This document shows, in pieces, positions 23,197 through 33,618 of a stretch of 64,000 bases of DNA. Each line of letters begins with the position of its first letter. Within the stretch, counting starts at the first letter, position 1. The stretch comes from Cordia subcordata (Eukaryota > Streptophyta > Magnoliopsida > Boraginales > Cordiaceae), in contig JAPTOF010000031.1 in assembly GCA_028554755.1 (NCBI GenBank), positions 186,001 to 250,000 on the forward strand, given 5' to 3'. The notes beneath the pieces are model-generated. The model searched no databases, was not told the DNA's origin, and saw only the letters and a program-made list of their open reading frames with translations. A program made the position numbers and the translations under genes.

Positions 23197-24991
23197 TACC
23201 TATAAATTTCATTTTGATATGTAGTATAGTGTATGTATGCATGTATATTCATATTTACGTATCCTTTTCATTCACAGCATCAAAGCATGGGCAGACGACC
23301 TCTTCTAAGGATGATGCACATAGTTCCATTTTAATCCGTGTTCTTCAACAGCTATCCGAAGAAGAATTAATAACTACGATTCCTGACAGGCAAGTAGGTT
23401 TTTTTTTTGTGGATACTTCTCTCTTTAATTTAAGGAATATACAAACATACATACATATGTTAGTGGTTTATATTCTGAGAATGAATGATGTTGTAATCTT
23501 TAATCCGCTGGTAAGAGTCAATATTTATGATGCAATATAATAATACTTTTTTAAGAGTTAATATCACTTGAACCAAAACTTTTAGTTTGGGCAAGTATTT
23601 TAAATGCAAGAGCTGTTGTTCACTCCATCTTCAGGGAAATTGGTTTTAACTCTTCATTTCTCTTTGAAGCTTATGTATTGATGTAGCCATGTAATGATAG
23701 AGACAGATATTATTACAGCAATATTAAGAGGAGGCCATGGGAAGGTCCAGATTTTGGATCCTGAATCTCAAGATGCCTTTGTTTTGATTATATATCTGGT
23801 TTCTCATATATATTAGTATAAAAGATCACCATATTTTGATTTTTCCATTATGACTTTTCAAGTTTCTATCTATTAAATTTTATTTTTATCAGTTATCTTT
23901 AAACCCGTGCTTTGGATGGGTTAAAATTTTTATTAAATAGTCTTATAAAAATTTCAAATTACAATTACATTCTTAAACTATAATTAAATTCTAATTTTAA
24001 AATTCTAAATTTTTAATTCTTATTCTAAATTTGATATTCTTCTTTATATGTGTAATTCAAAAAATTCAAATTAAAAATTCTTTTATGAGTTTTAAGTTTG
24101 AGCCATTATTGGGATAGATACATAGATAGAAAGATAGATAAATATAGATGATGGTAACCTTCATTCTAAACTATCTTACTGCACCAAAACTTTTGAACTT
24201 TTAAATTCATTTTTTTATTTGCACATTAATAAAAACATTTTCAAATGTCTCATATCCTGTGAGTGATGATTTGTTCTTTAATCTTCTATTAAGAGTCAAT
24301 ACTTAATAATGCAATATAATAATGCTTTTCTAAGAGTTAATATCACTTGAACCAAAACCTTTTAATTTGTGCAAGTACGTTAAATGATTACTGAGAGAAT
24401 GTATTTAGCTACGCATAATCAGTGACCTTTTCTCATTGATAATAGAGTACTTTTAGAAGTTTACAGACTATCAAATTCTAAACTTTATAGAAAACAAGTA
24501 ACGTCAGTAGTTATCCTAATAGATAAAAGTATTATCGTATATAAGAGATTTATTATTAATTATCTAATATTTATCTAAAAATTATAACATCAATTAAGAG
24601 GAAGCCATGGGAAGGGTCCATATTTTGGATCTTGAATCTCGTCGCGCCTTTGTTTTCATGACATATCTGGTTCTCATGTATATATTAGAGCAAACGATCA
24701 CCATATTTGGATTTTTACAGTATGGCTTTCTAAATTTGTAATGACTTTCTAAATTTCTAAGTACTAATTTTGTTGTTATTTATTTGTCAAATTAATTCTC
24801 CTCCCCTGAAATGAAACCAAATAAAACAAACTATTTTTTGTGGTTGCATTTGGCATTCAATTTCTTTTCGATCATAATTTTGATTTTTTTCATCTAATTT
24901 AGAATTTCTCATATGACAGTTGTGGTTTGCTTATGTGAACTTGTTTTGCAGTAGCAAAGATAAATTGTTGAAGATGATGGCCACAAATTAA
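13044..24991 (+). CDS. conserved plant-type protein of unknown function, six exons
   Basis: Proposed exons 13044-13126, 13306-13377, 13554-13587, 13879-15490, 23278-23389 and 24952-24991 join in frame to 650 codons plus stop. The start [20 protein letters not shown] uses the first ATG after a pyrimidine-rich leader. The long fourth exon is helical and mostly basic, with segments such as [20 protein letters not shown] and [20 protein letters not shown] that I recall from uncharacterised plant proteins; I know no function. Low-complexity acidic runs occur at about residues 86-94 (Glu) and 462-472 (Asp, encoded by GAT repeats), followed by a Ser/Asp/Lys-rich, probably disordered tail. There is no signal peptide or membrane segment, so a nuclear or cytosolic place is a guess. 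Introns 1-3 are short GT-AG, intron 3 with a CATA microsatellite. Intron 4 is 7.8 kb with a nested retrotransposon, and intron 5 needs a GC donor. Ending translation in exon 4 at 15540 is an alternative. Confidence 0.7.
15491..16413 (+). other. intron 4, part before the copia insertion
   Basis: Begins GTATCTCC directly after exon 4. No additional exon recognised. An open frame at 16062-16301 has low-complexity composition and no family resemblance. A short ATG frame at 16319 ([13 protein letters not shown]...) runs across the retrotransposon insertion site in the reconstructed empty site, but I cannot assign it. Confidence 0.4.
16414..17138 (-). repeat. 3' LTR of the intronic copia element
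   Basis: 725 bp, same boundaries as the 5' LTR (TGTTG...CAACA in element orientation). Preceded on the element strand by the polypurine tract GTGGGGGAT. The same TATA sequence is present near 16696, so a second antisense start is possible. Confidence 0.9.
17705..18304 (-). pseudogene. copia RNase H fragment
   Basis: RNase H domain with catalytic-type residues in [54 protein letters not shown] and [19 protein letters not shown], ending [13 protein letters not shown]. It degrades the RNA strand during reverse transcription. The stop near 17705 lies about 570 bp from the 3' LTR, leaving a long 3' untranslated stretch. Confidence 0.85.
18313..18738 (-). pseudogene. copia reverse transcriptase C-half
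   Basis: Same frame as the preceding fragment. The catalytic motif [12 protein letters not shown] is intact, followed by [20 protein letters not shown], the [11 protein letters not shown] segment and the connection to RNase H ending [14 protein letters not shown] one-base loss near 18322 shifts the frame where family members read TRPDIAYAV. Confidence 0.85.
18763..19608 (-). pseudogene. copia integrase C-terminus and reverse transcriptase N-half
   Basis: Contains the integrase tail ([28 protein letters not shown]) and then the reverse transcriptase fingers and palm with [58 protein letters not shown] and [15 protein letters not shown]. It ends at a TAG where glutamine is expected (KQAP-K-stop-WHEKF). 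The frame continues unchanged after the stop, so this is a nonsense change, likely CAG to TAG. Confidence 0.85.
19518..20903 (-). pseudogene. copia zinc knuckle, protease and integrase fragment
   Basis: Continues GAG in a shifted frame. The CCHC knuckle [14 protein letters not shown] is at residues 36-49 of this frame. The aspartic protease active site [12 protein letters not shown] is at about 89-100. The integrase HHCC region contains HARLGHVSL and [12 protein letters not shown], then the catalytic core with HTDLGDL, SDRDGEY and [10 protein letters not shown] supplying D-D-E. The frame is lost again around 19567-19572, after YLKVWG, where a run of G has probably lost one base. Confidence 0.85.
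20663..21616 (-). pseudogene. copia GAG fragment
   Basis: Starts [18 protein letters not shown] only 26 nt after the 5' LTR. A UBN2/copia-type GAG core spans about residues 55-200, with [33 protein letters not shown] and [20 protein letters not shown]. This is the capsid-like protein that packages element RNA. The correct frame is lost near plus position 20930, within GKQIQ; the zinc knuckle lies in the neighbouring frame. A one-base loss is the simplest cause. Confidence 0.8.
21643..22367 (-). repeat. 5' LTR of the intronic copia element
   Basis: 725 bp, upstream of GAG on the minus strand. A TATA box (TATAAATAG on the minus strand, plus positions 21926-21934) is a good candidate for the element promoter, firing antisense to the host gene. 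Its outer edge is followed by the target duplication ATATG at 22368-22372. Confidence 0.9.
22393..22470 (+). other. G-rich block in intron 4
   Basis: Runs of G at close spacing (GGGAGG, GGGGAG, GGTGGGTGG, GGGAGGGGAAGGGGG) form a purine-skewed block with G-quadruplex potential. It precedes TG/TA microsatellites. No coding signal beyond a chance open frame. Confidence 0.4.
22537..22738 (+). repeat. 102-bp tandem duplication in TA/TG microsatellite
   Basis: GGTGTTTGTATATATATATG followed by TAAACATATATACATCCTTT and ACGGCTTATT occurs twice, starting at 22562 and 22664, each followed by a (TA)n run. The period is about 102 bp. The copies are nearly identical, so the duplication is recent. A separate (TA)n tract lies at 23159-23194. 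Confidence 0.7.
23390..24951 (+). other. intron 5 with ~790-bp internal segmental duplication
   Basis: GC-AG intron (donor CAG|GCAAGT, acceptor TTTTGCAG). Sequence 23480-23880 is repeated at 24260-24760: ATGCAATATAATAAT, GAGTTAATATCACTTGAACC, GGCCATGGGAAGG and TTTTGGATC(C/T)TGAATCTC appear in the same order in both. Copy 1 begins just after exon 5, so no exon was duplicated. Around 23885-23930 ACCCGTGCTTTGGATGGGTT can form a hairpin. Confidence 0.55.
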
Positions 24992-25340
24992 GTAGATTTC
25001 TCGATCCTCGTCATTAACCTTATCACCAACAAATGTTAATGTATTGTCCTATTTGAAATGATTGGTTTGAACATGAAAGATGTGTTGACAAAATGAGTAT
25101 TTATATATTTTGTCTCATCCATCAATTTATTTACTTGATCTTGTTTAAACCTAAATTGCAACTAAATAATAGATTACTTCGGCCACCTCCTCCACTACAA
25201 ATTAATATTATCTTCCTATTTTTTGCATTAATTGAAATTATAAAAGATTGAATCCAATATATTTTTTCAACAAAGAAACAAAATTTAAGATAAGAAAGCA
25301 TACATTGCAATTGGAAAAGGAAAAAAGAGGGAGAGAGATT

Positions 25341-25455
25341 AGGGATAGTTCAAGTGGTTAAGACCTTCTCACGATTGATAACTTTGGTTCAAATTTATGG
25401 GGAACAAGTGAAAAAGTGGGGGTTGGGGATTTTTCCAAAAAAATTAAAAAAAAAA
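25341..25455 (+). mobile_element. tRNA-derived SINE
   Basis: The A-box-like GATAGTTCAAGTGGTTAAG near the 5' end and the B-box-like GGTTCAAATTT at 25385-25395 have the spacing of a split pol III promoter. The unit ends in an A-rich tail (AAAAAAATTAAAAAAAAAAAA). No coding content. Family not identified. Confidence 0.65.
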
Positions 25456-25521
25456 AACTTAAAAAAGAGGAAAAGAAGAAAGATAAGAAAATAGCATTTG
25501 TTATATCTGAAACTTACCAAA

Positions 25522-25660
25522 TCTATATATTATAAAAGAAGGTAAATGCCTTCCAAGTTTATTCCACATCAATTTTTTATGTACTCCAGCAAAGCATTTG
25601 ATTTTTAAAAATTTAAATTGTCACATGTCAATTATTTTAATCCCTTTAACAAAGCATTTC
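25522..25660 (+). mobile_element. Helitron-like 5' terminus
   Basis: TCTATATATTATAAAAGAAG after a flanking A closely resembles the 5' ends of plant Helitrons (TC followed by TATA-rich sequence). Downstream GGTAAATGCCTTCC and CACATGTCAATT fit non-autonomous members. No 3' end (hairpin plus CTRR) was recognised; a copia element lies 440 bp downstream. Confidence 0.35.
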
Positions 25661-26119
25661 TTTTTTTAAATTTAAATAAACATTATTTTTATTGAAATAA
25701 AAACTCATTGCCTAAAGTTTATCATAACTCCTAATTAATACTAAATGTAAATCATATCCGTCCAACAAAATTTTTGAAATCAATTCTGCACCAAGTTAGT
25801 AAAACAAATCCATCCAAAAAAAACCATTTCCAAATCCATTTTGCACCAAATTATGAAATGAAGAATATAGTGCCTTGACAATAAAAAAAAAGAAGGAGAA
25901 TATATTGTCTTTAATTTTGGAGCCGAATTAATGTTAAATGGCATCTTAATTATCATAATTCTGTTAGATTTAGATAATTATGTGTAAATAATCTGTTATA
26001 TATTTTGCTTTTATCTTTTTAGATTCCTGTATAAGTTTAACTAATTATGGTAAGATAAGTGTATATCTTTACAACTGTAAACTAGTATTTATTGGCAACA
26101 ATAAGCATAAGCACTTTCA

Positions 26120-26128
26120 TGGTATCAG
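26120..26128 (+). promoter_or_regulatory. primer binding site, initiator-Met tRNA type
   Basis: TGGTATCAG directly adjoins the 5' LTR end CTTTCA. The next bases CTTTGC diverge from the standard TGGTATCAGAGC, so priming would be weakened. Confidence 0.7.
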
Positions 26129-26186
26129 CTTTGCTCGGGTTTATTTAAAAAAAAAAAATACAAACAACTTTTATCGTCTTCTCAAC

Positions 26187-26886
26187 ATGGCCACTGATAG
26201 CAATACCTTTGTTACACCTCTTGCAAATAATACTTCCAAAACTAAAGCTCCAGCAACTCCTTCTTCTTTACCCATAATTAATCACGTACATCAAGACATT
26301 TCCCTCAAATTAGCTGCTGATAACTTTTTGCTTTGGAAGACTCGGGTTCTTCCTATTCTTCAAAGCCATGGATTAATTGCTTTTGTAGATGGCACCTTTG
26401 CTAAACCTTCTTCACCAACCAATCACGTCGCAAAATGGGTTAGCATTGATCAAATGATTCTTGGCTGGTTACTCGTCTCCCTTTCAGATTCAGTTACTAG
26501 CCTCCCTTTCATATTCAATTCTTTCTTAGGTTGTTGATAAGAATTCTTCTCGTGAGGTTTGGGTTACTCTCGAGCAGCTCTATGGGACTTATTCTCATTC
26601 CCAAATTCAACATCTCAAGCTTGCTCTCCAATTGTTCACAAAAGGTACTTTCTCTGTCCATGACTATATCCAGCGAGCTAAATTAATTTCTTTAACTTTA
26701 TCTACTATTGCTAAACCAATTGAAGAGGATGATTTAATTTTATGGACATCAAATGGACTTGGATCTAAATTTGACCCAATTGTAGCTTCGATTAATTCGC
26801 GTGTTGATGCTCCTTCCTTTGCCCCAAGTACATGGTTTGATATTAGATTACGAATTACGCTTAATGACTTCCTCTCAGTCTGTTGA
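26187..26886 (+). pseudogene. copia GAG, frameshifted
   Basis: Starts MATDSNTFVTPLANN. The copia GAG core continues with ISLKLAADNFLLWKTRVLPI and, in another frame after about 26500, EVWVTLEQLYGTYSHSQIQH, then IQRAKLISLTLSTIAKPIEE. The frame break coincides with a short duplication of CCTCCCTTTCA-type sequence (26478-26520), which looks like the cause. It ends LRITLNDFLSVC-stop, without a zinc knuckle. Confidence 0.75.
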
Positions 26887-27239
26887 TCAGTTTACTACTT
26901 TTGTTGCACATGTAATGACTCATCACCATGCATGCGATGTGTTGACCATGACTTGTCTACACCATTTTCATCAGAACACTCTCACTGATCCATACATTCA
27001 TCATCTCTCAAATATTTCAAATTCAATATCCTCAAATGATAAGCCATCATCGTCTTCCACACAAAATCATTTCCACTTGTCCCTTATACCCGAATCGATT
27101 GCCACTCACCATGCCCCCAAACCCCTCAATCTCTCAACCAAAACGTACATATCCAATGATCACAAGAAACACGGATGGTACTTGAAAACCCGAAGTTTTT
27201 TTCCTACCCAATACCCAATTCCATATTGTTTGCTTTCTA

Positions 27240-28790
27240 CACATATTTCAATGCTGGCTGAGCCTACTTCCTATACAAAAGCTAATAAAGATCCAAATTG
27301 GCATCAAGTAATGCGGGAGGAATTTAATTCTCTTCTTAAGAATAACACATGGGTTTTAGTTCCACTGTTGCCTCATATGAACATTAGATGTCGATGGGTG
27401 TACATGATAAAGCAAAAATCTGATGGATCACTTGAACGTTATAAGGCTCACCTTTAGCCAAAGTATATAATTAGCAACCTGAACGAGATTTTGGAGAAAC
27501 ATTTAATCTGGTTGTTCGTCCTAGAACTATACAGATGGTTCTTGTTCTAGCTCTTTCAAACAATTGGGTTCTTCGACAAGTAGATGTTAACAATGTTTTT
27601 TTATGTGGTGATCTATCTGAATTTATTTACATGTAGCAACCTCAAGGGTTTGTGGATTCTCAACATCCAAATTATGTCTGCAAATTGCAGAAATCATTAT
27701 ATGAGTTTAAACAGGCTCTACAGGCTTGGTATCATAAGTTCAGCAATTATCTACTTTCATGCAATTTCCAGTCTTCACATCATGATGCTTCTTTATTTTC
27801 AAGAAAAGTGCTGATCATATATTGATTCTTCTCATCTATGTCGATGATATTATAATCACAGGCAGCTCATCATCTCATGTGAATGAATTTATTGTTCTTC
27901 TTTCTACTGCTTTTGATATGAAGGACTTGGGAGACTTGCATTACTTTTTGAAAATAGAAGTACACAAGAGTGAAAAAGGGTTGACTTTAACTCAAACAAA
28001 ATATTCCATTCAATTATTACAGCAACTTGGTTTAGATGCCATAAAGCCTATATCTACTCCAATGGCAGGTGAAAGATTAAATAATGAAGATAGAGAGTTG
28101 CTCTCTGATCCAACAGAGTTCCGTCACTTAGTTGGTGTCTTACAATATTTAACAATGATTCTCTCGAATATCTCAGTTGTTGTAAATTCAATATGCCAAT
28201 ATATGCAGTCTCCACGTGTTTCACATCTGGTAGCCGCAAAAAGGGTCCTTCGATATATTGAATGCACTTTACAATATGGTTTGACATTACAGCCTGCAAT
28301 TGCTTGGACCATTGATAGTTAGTATGATGCTGACTGGGTAGGTTGTCTATCCACACGAAAGTCAACTACTGGTTTTGCTATCTTTGTTGGCCATAATCTA
28401 ATCTCATGGAGCTCCAAGAAATAAGCTACAATTGCAAAATCAAGCACCAAGGCAGAGTATCGAGCCATGGCCTTTCTAACTTCTGAACTTCTTTGGATAA
28501 TGGAAATATTACATTTTCTTTGTGTTAATGTTGACATGCCTCCTTTAATTTATTGTGATAATGTGAGCTCTATTTATCTTGCCATATCTGATTAGCCACT
28601 CTCGAAGCAAACATATTGAGATAGATATCCATTTTGTTCGTGACAAGGTAAATGATGGGAGCATACAGATACAGTATGTTGGAACCATAGTTCAGATTGC
28701 AGATATTTTTACAAAGCCGCTCTATCGACCACATTTTCTGCAGCTTCGAGACAAGCTTCGTGTGCCTATGATCCCATCAACTTGTGGGCG
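27240..28790 (+). pseudogene. copia reverse transcriptase-RNase H, multiply broken
   Basis: Pieces in order: DPNWHQVMREEFNSLLKNNT and RCRWVYMIKQKSDGSLERYK (to 27457), a region with stops, LLIYVDDIIITGSSSSHVNE with the intact YVDD catalytic motif (about 27833-27890), MKDLGDLHYFLKIEV, the connection HLVGVLQYLTMILSNI, then RNase H with KSSTKAEYRAMAFLTSELLW, LIYCDN and HIEIDIHFVRDKVNDGSIQI, ending ADIFTKPLY. Several in-frame stops (27458, 27637, 28321, 28424) rule out function. Confidence 0.85.
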
Positions 28791-28973
28791 GTGTTAGATT
28801 TAGATAATTCTTTGTAAATAATCTATTATATATTTTGCTTTTATCTCTTTATACTCTTGTATAAGTTTAACTACTTATGGTTGGATACGTGTATATCTTT
28901 ACAACGGTAAACTTGTATTTATTGGCAACATACAATCAATAAAATTTAGTGAAGCACAAACTCTTTCAAATTC

Positions 28974-29960
28974 TAGCTTTCTGATGAAGATTTGTCTTTG
29001 TGTCATAGATACTATAGTTAATTAGAGAACTTTTCAAGTCAACAAACCACTTTTAAAAATTTCAAATCGCCATTTCCTAGCTCTCTTGAAGGCTGATGTC
29101 TGCAATGGGGTTTTGAATTTTGGAAGACAATGCAAGTGGTATGAAATTCTGTTAAGGTCTTTCGTCATTTACCTAAGAAACTCTCATTCACGTTGCTCAA
29201 TGATTTTGTTTGGGAGTATGGGATGCTGTATGCAACTTAATTTTTAGCATATTGGTTGAGATCCCAGCTGTCTGCAAGCTATATTATTTTGTTTTTTTTT
29301 TTTCCTCCATTTATATATCTATTGCTTAGGAAATCTTGGAATTACCACCTCATTTACAATTAAAATTAAAAATTATTCACGTGTAAGCTCTAAACAAATT
29401 ACATTGCACGTGAAGGGGCGTGTCAATAAAATAAATTAAGAAATAAATATCCTCTCTACAAGGTAAAGCTTTTAAATGAGGTGGTAATTCAATAGGAAAG
29501 CAAGTTAATACAATAAATTAATAAATCAATATCCTCTTTACAAGCTTAAGCTTTTAGATGAGATGGTAATTCTAATAGTAAAACTCTTGTCAAGTTAGGT
29601 TTCATTAGCAACTTTGTAATTCACTACCAATTTTTTAAGTTCATATAAAATTTGGCCGTCAGGCCTTTATTGAAAAACAAATTCCAAATCAATTTGGAAC
29701 CAATAGTGCCTTCAGTATTGGAATCGAATTAAAGTTAACTGTAGTCTTATTTAGCACAATTGTTCTAGCCTTCTAATTCAAAATTTTCCAAATCGATATA
29801 GAACCAAATTAGTAAAACGAATAATTTGAAACTGAATTAAAGGTAACTGGCATCTTCATCAGCACTGCTATTCGTTCCTTTTAATGAAGATTTTTTTTTT
29901 TATTTTGTCTCATGTATATCTAAACTTAATTAGGAAAACCCTTTAAGTCCGCGGATCACC
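28974..29960. repeat. repeat-rich AT spacer with 17-bp inverted repeat
   Basis: GAATTACCACCTCATTT (29339-29355) and its exact reverse complement AAATGAGGTGGTAATTC (29475-29491) enclose about 150 bp. A direct copy of the right arm (ATCCTCTTTACAAGCTTAAG and AGATGAGATGGTAATTC) follows at 29511-29578. Sequence resembling CCAAATCAATTTGGAACCAA and TTAAAGTTAACTG recurs at 25790-25955, 29670-29760 and 29790-29860, on both sides of the copia insertion. No gene. Confidence 0.45.
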
Positions 29961-32489
29961 CATTTTAGCTAAAATTTTTCATTAATTTGTCATTGTTATT
30001 TTTGTCAAATTTTATGATACAAGTTATACCTTTTCCTCTATTTATTTACCATTCATCTTTTACATTTTGCTCACCTCTTCCCCCAGACAAATAAGCATCT
30101 TGTCAAGCAAGTTACATAACAAGTCCATGCCTTCACTTTAAAGATACTATGTTATGTCATATTTAAGGTGGACTAAAAAACAATTTGGTTGGTTTTTGTA
30201 TTTAAACATGGTTGATATAATATTATTATTAGCAACAAACATCTTGGGGTCTTGAGTTCGCTCGAAAACAAAAAAATAATGTCTCGAGTTTTGGAATTCC
30301 ACGCTAGAGTTGGACTTCACAAGGAAGGATATAAAGGACAAAAACTCTTGCAATTTTTCTTTTATTGTTTTTTCACGAGATCATAGTTTTTGAGCGCTAC
30401 TAGATGTTTGTAAGGCTATTAGATATTTGTAAGATTACATACAGAATGATAAGTTTTAACTATTTTACCTTTTTAGAGTTCTCTAAATTCTTTGTCCTTA
30501 AATTGATCCTTTACAAAAAAAATAATATAAATTTAGAGTCAACTTTGCAACAAGAGGTATTTGTTAATATCTTATTCATTATATTATTCTACTTTTTTTT
30601 CTTGCAAAGGCCAATGGCCTCAAATTTATTCTTTCAAATAACAAAATAAAATGCTACAAAAAATTGGTGGATCAAGCCTCCAGTGAAGGAGATTGAGGAA
30701 CTCAACCCTTACATGTAAGGTTATACAAGAAATGTTAATAAAAAGACATAATAAAGCTTGAAGTATCCAATTGATTACATCAAAAGAAATCATAGTACCA
30801 TGCCCAAGTAAAGACATTTGCATACAGAACAAAAACAGTATGTGTGAATCACAATCTTATCAGCTTCTGCATCAAGTCAAGAGGTTAAATGTTTCAGCAA
30901 AAGTAGGCCAACACAACCCTGCTCCTTTCGCACCAAAAAAATTAATAATCCATCAGCAACTTTAAATGACATAAAGACAAAGCATCGTTTCCTATAAAAA
31001 TAGAGCCACTGCAGCCCCGTTAACTACAAACCATGAACAATCTTCATGCATTTAATTTGAAATGGGTAGAAACAATCAATCTTCATGCACCCCATATTAT
31101 TCTACTTAATCTATAAATTATTTTTGTTTTAAGTCGCTCATTTATATTTCAATTACATTTTCTTTTTATGATCAAATCACTATTGGGTAGAAACAACTTA
31201 TCATCCTTATGATCTTTAGATTTTTACATTTAGTCTAGAAATTTCTCTACTCTTTTAGAACATATATTTTCTACACGATGACAAATTATATAGAAATGTC
31301 ACAGGTGGTTGATAAAATATATTGTGAATCCGTTAGTGCCATTATTTTATTAAAATAAATTTGATTTTATATTTCACATTTTAATAAATGTAACAAATTT
31401 ACCATAAAATATATAATATGAAAATAGTAGTGTATTTTCAGTTGTATAGTTAAATTTAGTGTAAAAGACACTTTATATAATCTATACATATTTACATATA
31501 GCTAATATAAAATTGCTTTTGAAAAATAGGCAATGTACAATTGATTAGATTTATAATGCTAAATTGACATTAAAATCCGTCAAACAAACGGGAAAAAAAA
31601 CTAATTGTATATAAAGAAAGCATATATAGCAACTTTTCATAAAATGATGATTATATCAACATGTAATTAGAATCTACCATATTGTACATATTTTCAAATT
31701 TCATAAAGCACGTCCATAAATCATGCCAGTACAATAAGATTCCTTAGTTGCAGTGTTCATCAAGGTCCTTAATTTTATAGTCTTTGTATTGACCATATCA
31801 AGGGTGCAGGGAGTAGCTCAATTGGTAACCATAATGAGTATTGAGAAGTACTTAAATTAATTAATAAGAATAATTTACACATCCATGTAAAGTAACAAAT
31901 TCATTAATAGAAATAATTTTGACATCTACGTAAATTAAGAAAAAAAAACATCATGACTTTTTAGGGGGGAAAAAAAAGATTAACAAAATCTAAAATTTTC
32001 TTGTTCTCCCAAATTGAGCATTTCAACAATCCCATCAACATTTAAATTATGACTTTTGAATTTACTCATAAATAACAGCAATGAAAATAATAATAATAAT
32101 CCAACTTTTCCAAAATATATCTTTACAATAAGTTGTACTTAATTTTTGTTGAGCTTAATGATATCATCTACTCAGTAAAAAAAAAAAAAATTAATGTGTC
32201 AAGCTAAATATGTTGGTTGCTGTATTGTTAATATTTTATATAATTTAACTAATTATATAATTAAAGTTGACCATTTATATTGAAATAATATATTTATTTC
32301 AATCTAAATATTCATGAAATCTAGAAGTAAAGAATCAAAAAAAATTTTCTTTGAAAATTTTTTTATTGATTTGTCAATGATAAATAATAGAGGTTAACTA
32401 TTAAGAAAAATAAAATATTAAAAAATTGAAAAAGCAATTATGATTCCACGTAATTGTCGACTTGATTATTAAATAGAAAAATTGAACAA
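29961..32489. other. AT-rich intergenic DNA, SINE-like scrap
   Basis: No gene recognised. At 31809-31830 GGGAGTAGCTCAATTGGTAACC looks like the A-box part of a tRNA or tRNA-derived SINE. The rest of a tRNA (B box, acceptor pairing, CCA-side stem) is absent, so it is a fragment. Confidence 0.35.
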
Positions 32490-33115
32490 ATACTCACCTC
32501 AATCATAATTAATCATACTTAGTTGATTGTAGTTATAATACACATTTTGTCAATACTATTTGGGTATCTAACTTCGTCTCTCTAACTTAACTCCTTAATC
32601 TCTAGCATAACCACAACTAACTTGACTGATTTTAATCATCTACTTATTTGCTAAATTGATTAATGTATAATATAATCACACTTAATTAATTGATTCTAGT
32701 TATATTACACACTTTAATAATTAAAGTCATCCTCTTACTTTCATGATCTAACTTAATTTCCTAATTTCCTAATTTCTATCCTAACCACAATTAGTTTAAT
32801 CAATTTTAATTATATTACTTAATTACTAACATAATTGATTAATCTATAGTTAGTCATACTTAACTTAATTGTTTTATGTTATATGACACACTATTAAATT
32901 TAATTATATTGTTAAAGTCATATATCCAACTAAAATATCTAATTTATAAAATAACCACAATTATATGACAACTAAAATATCTAATTTATAAAATAACCAC
33001 AATTATATGACAACTAAAATATCTAATTTATAAAATAGCCACAATTAGCTTAATTGATTTTGATCATATTGCCTATTTACTAAGTTAGCTAATTAATGTA
33101 TAACTAGTCATGTTT
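32490..33115 (+). repeat. degenerate ~174-bp tandem repeat
   Basis: The landmark TAACCACAA recurs at about 32604, 32777 and 32951, roughly 173-174 bp apart. Other landmarks (ATTAATNTATANTNAGTCA, TTAATTGATTNTAGTTATAT, TAACTTAATTNCTAAT) keep the same order within each unit. Similar phrases continue at 33330-33600 and 33960-34100, so the array once extended beyond later insertions. A period near nucleosome length suggests a decayed satellite. Confidence 0.5.
32927..33048 (+). repeat. 42-bp tandem repeat, 2.9 copies
   Basis: CAACTAAAATATCTAATTTA followed by TAAAATAACCACAATTATAT and GA repeats at 32927, 32969 and 33011 with only one or two differences in the last copy. It is a recent local expansion inside the older ~174-bp repeat. 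Confidence 0.85.
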
Positions 33116-33117
33116 AG

Positions 33118-33329
33118 CTCACGAGTATCACCTTATTTATAGCTTTGTGCATTTAGCATAGGTGCATTTCATGATTTCTTTATAAGCAGCTAGCCTCTCA
33201 ATTGTTGTATTTAGGAGTAGAATATGAGGTATGGTTTTTGCCCTTCCCCTATTCATGTACTTTTTTGCTTTTCATTAATAAAATCCTCGGGAGTATAGTC
33301 TCCCTTTCTGTAATTTAAAAAAAAAAAGT
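33118..33329 (+). mobile_element. truncated LINE-like 3' end with poly(A) tail
   Basis: Non-repeat sequence interrupts the tandem array and ends TTTCATTAATAAAATCCTCG...TCTGTAATTT followed by A11. The flanks repeat GTCATGTT (about 33106-33113 before, 33330-33337 after), consistent with a target duplication from target-primed integration. It carries no coding sequence, so a non-LTR class is inferred from tail and flanks only. Confidence 0.45.
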
Positions 33330-33618
33330 CATGTTAACTTAATTATTTCAAGTTATATTGCTAAGTTAATTGACTAATCTATAATTAGTCACATTTAACA
33401 CATTTGAATAATGCTAAATGTACTTTTCGTTATGTTACTAACTTAATTCTAGATATGTTGCTTAATTACTAACTCAAAGGCTTAATGTATTACCCTAGTC
33501 GTGCTTAACTTAAATAGTTCAAGTTATATTATTAACTTAATGTTATAATATTTATCTCAACTGTATTTTGAGCTAATATTACATACTTTGTCAGTTCTAA
33601 GATATATTATATATGAGA

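Larger units (their letters stand above)
25962..28968 (+). mobile_element. Ty1/copia retrotransposon with internal deletion, 3.0 kb
   Basis: LTRs 25962-26119 (158 bp) and 28792-28968 (177 bp) both run from TGTTAGATTTAGATAATT to CTTTCA; the 5' copy lacks about 19 bp near its end. The target duplication AATTC flanks the element (25957-25961, 28969-28973). The primer binding site TGGTATCAG starts at 26120, matching the initiator-Met tRNA type, and a purine tract TGTGGGCGG precedes the 3' LTR. GAG is present, then the coding sequence jumps to reverse transcriptase and RNase H: protease and integrase are deleted. Multiple stops and frameshifts make it inactive. Confidence 0.9.

Noticed and set aside
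31809..31830. tRNA gene
   Set aside because: Only an A-box-like part; no B box, anticodon stem or acceptor pairing.
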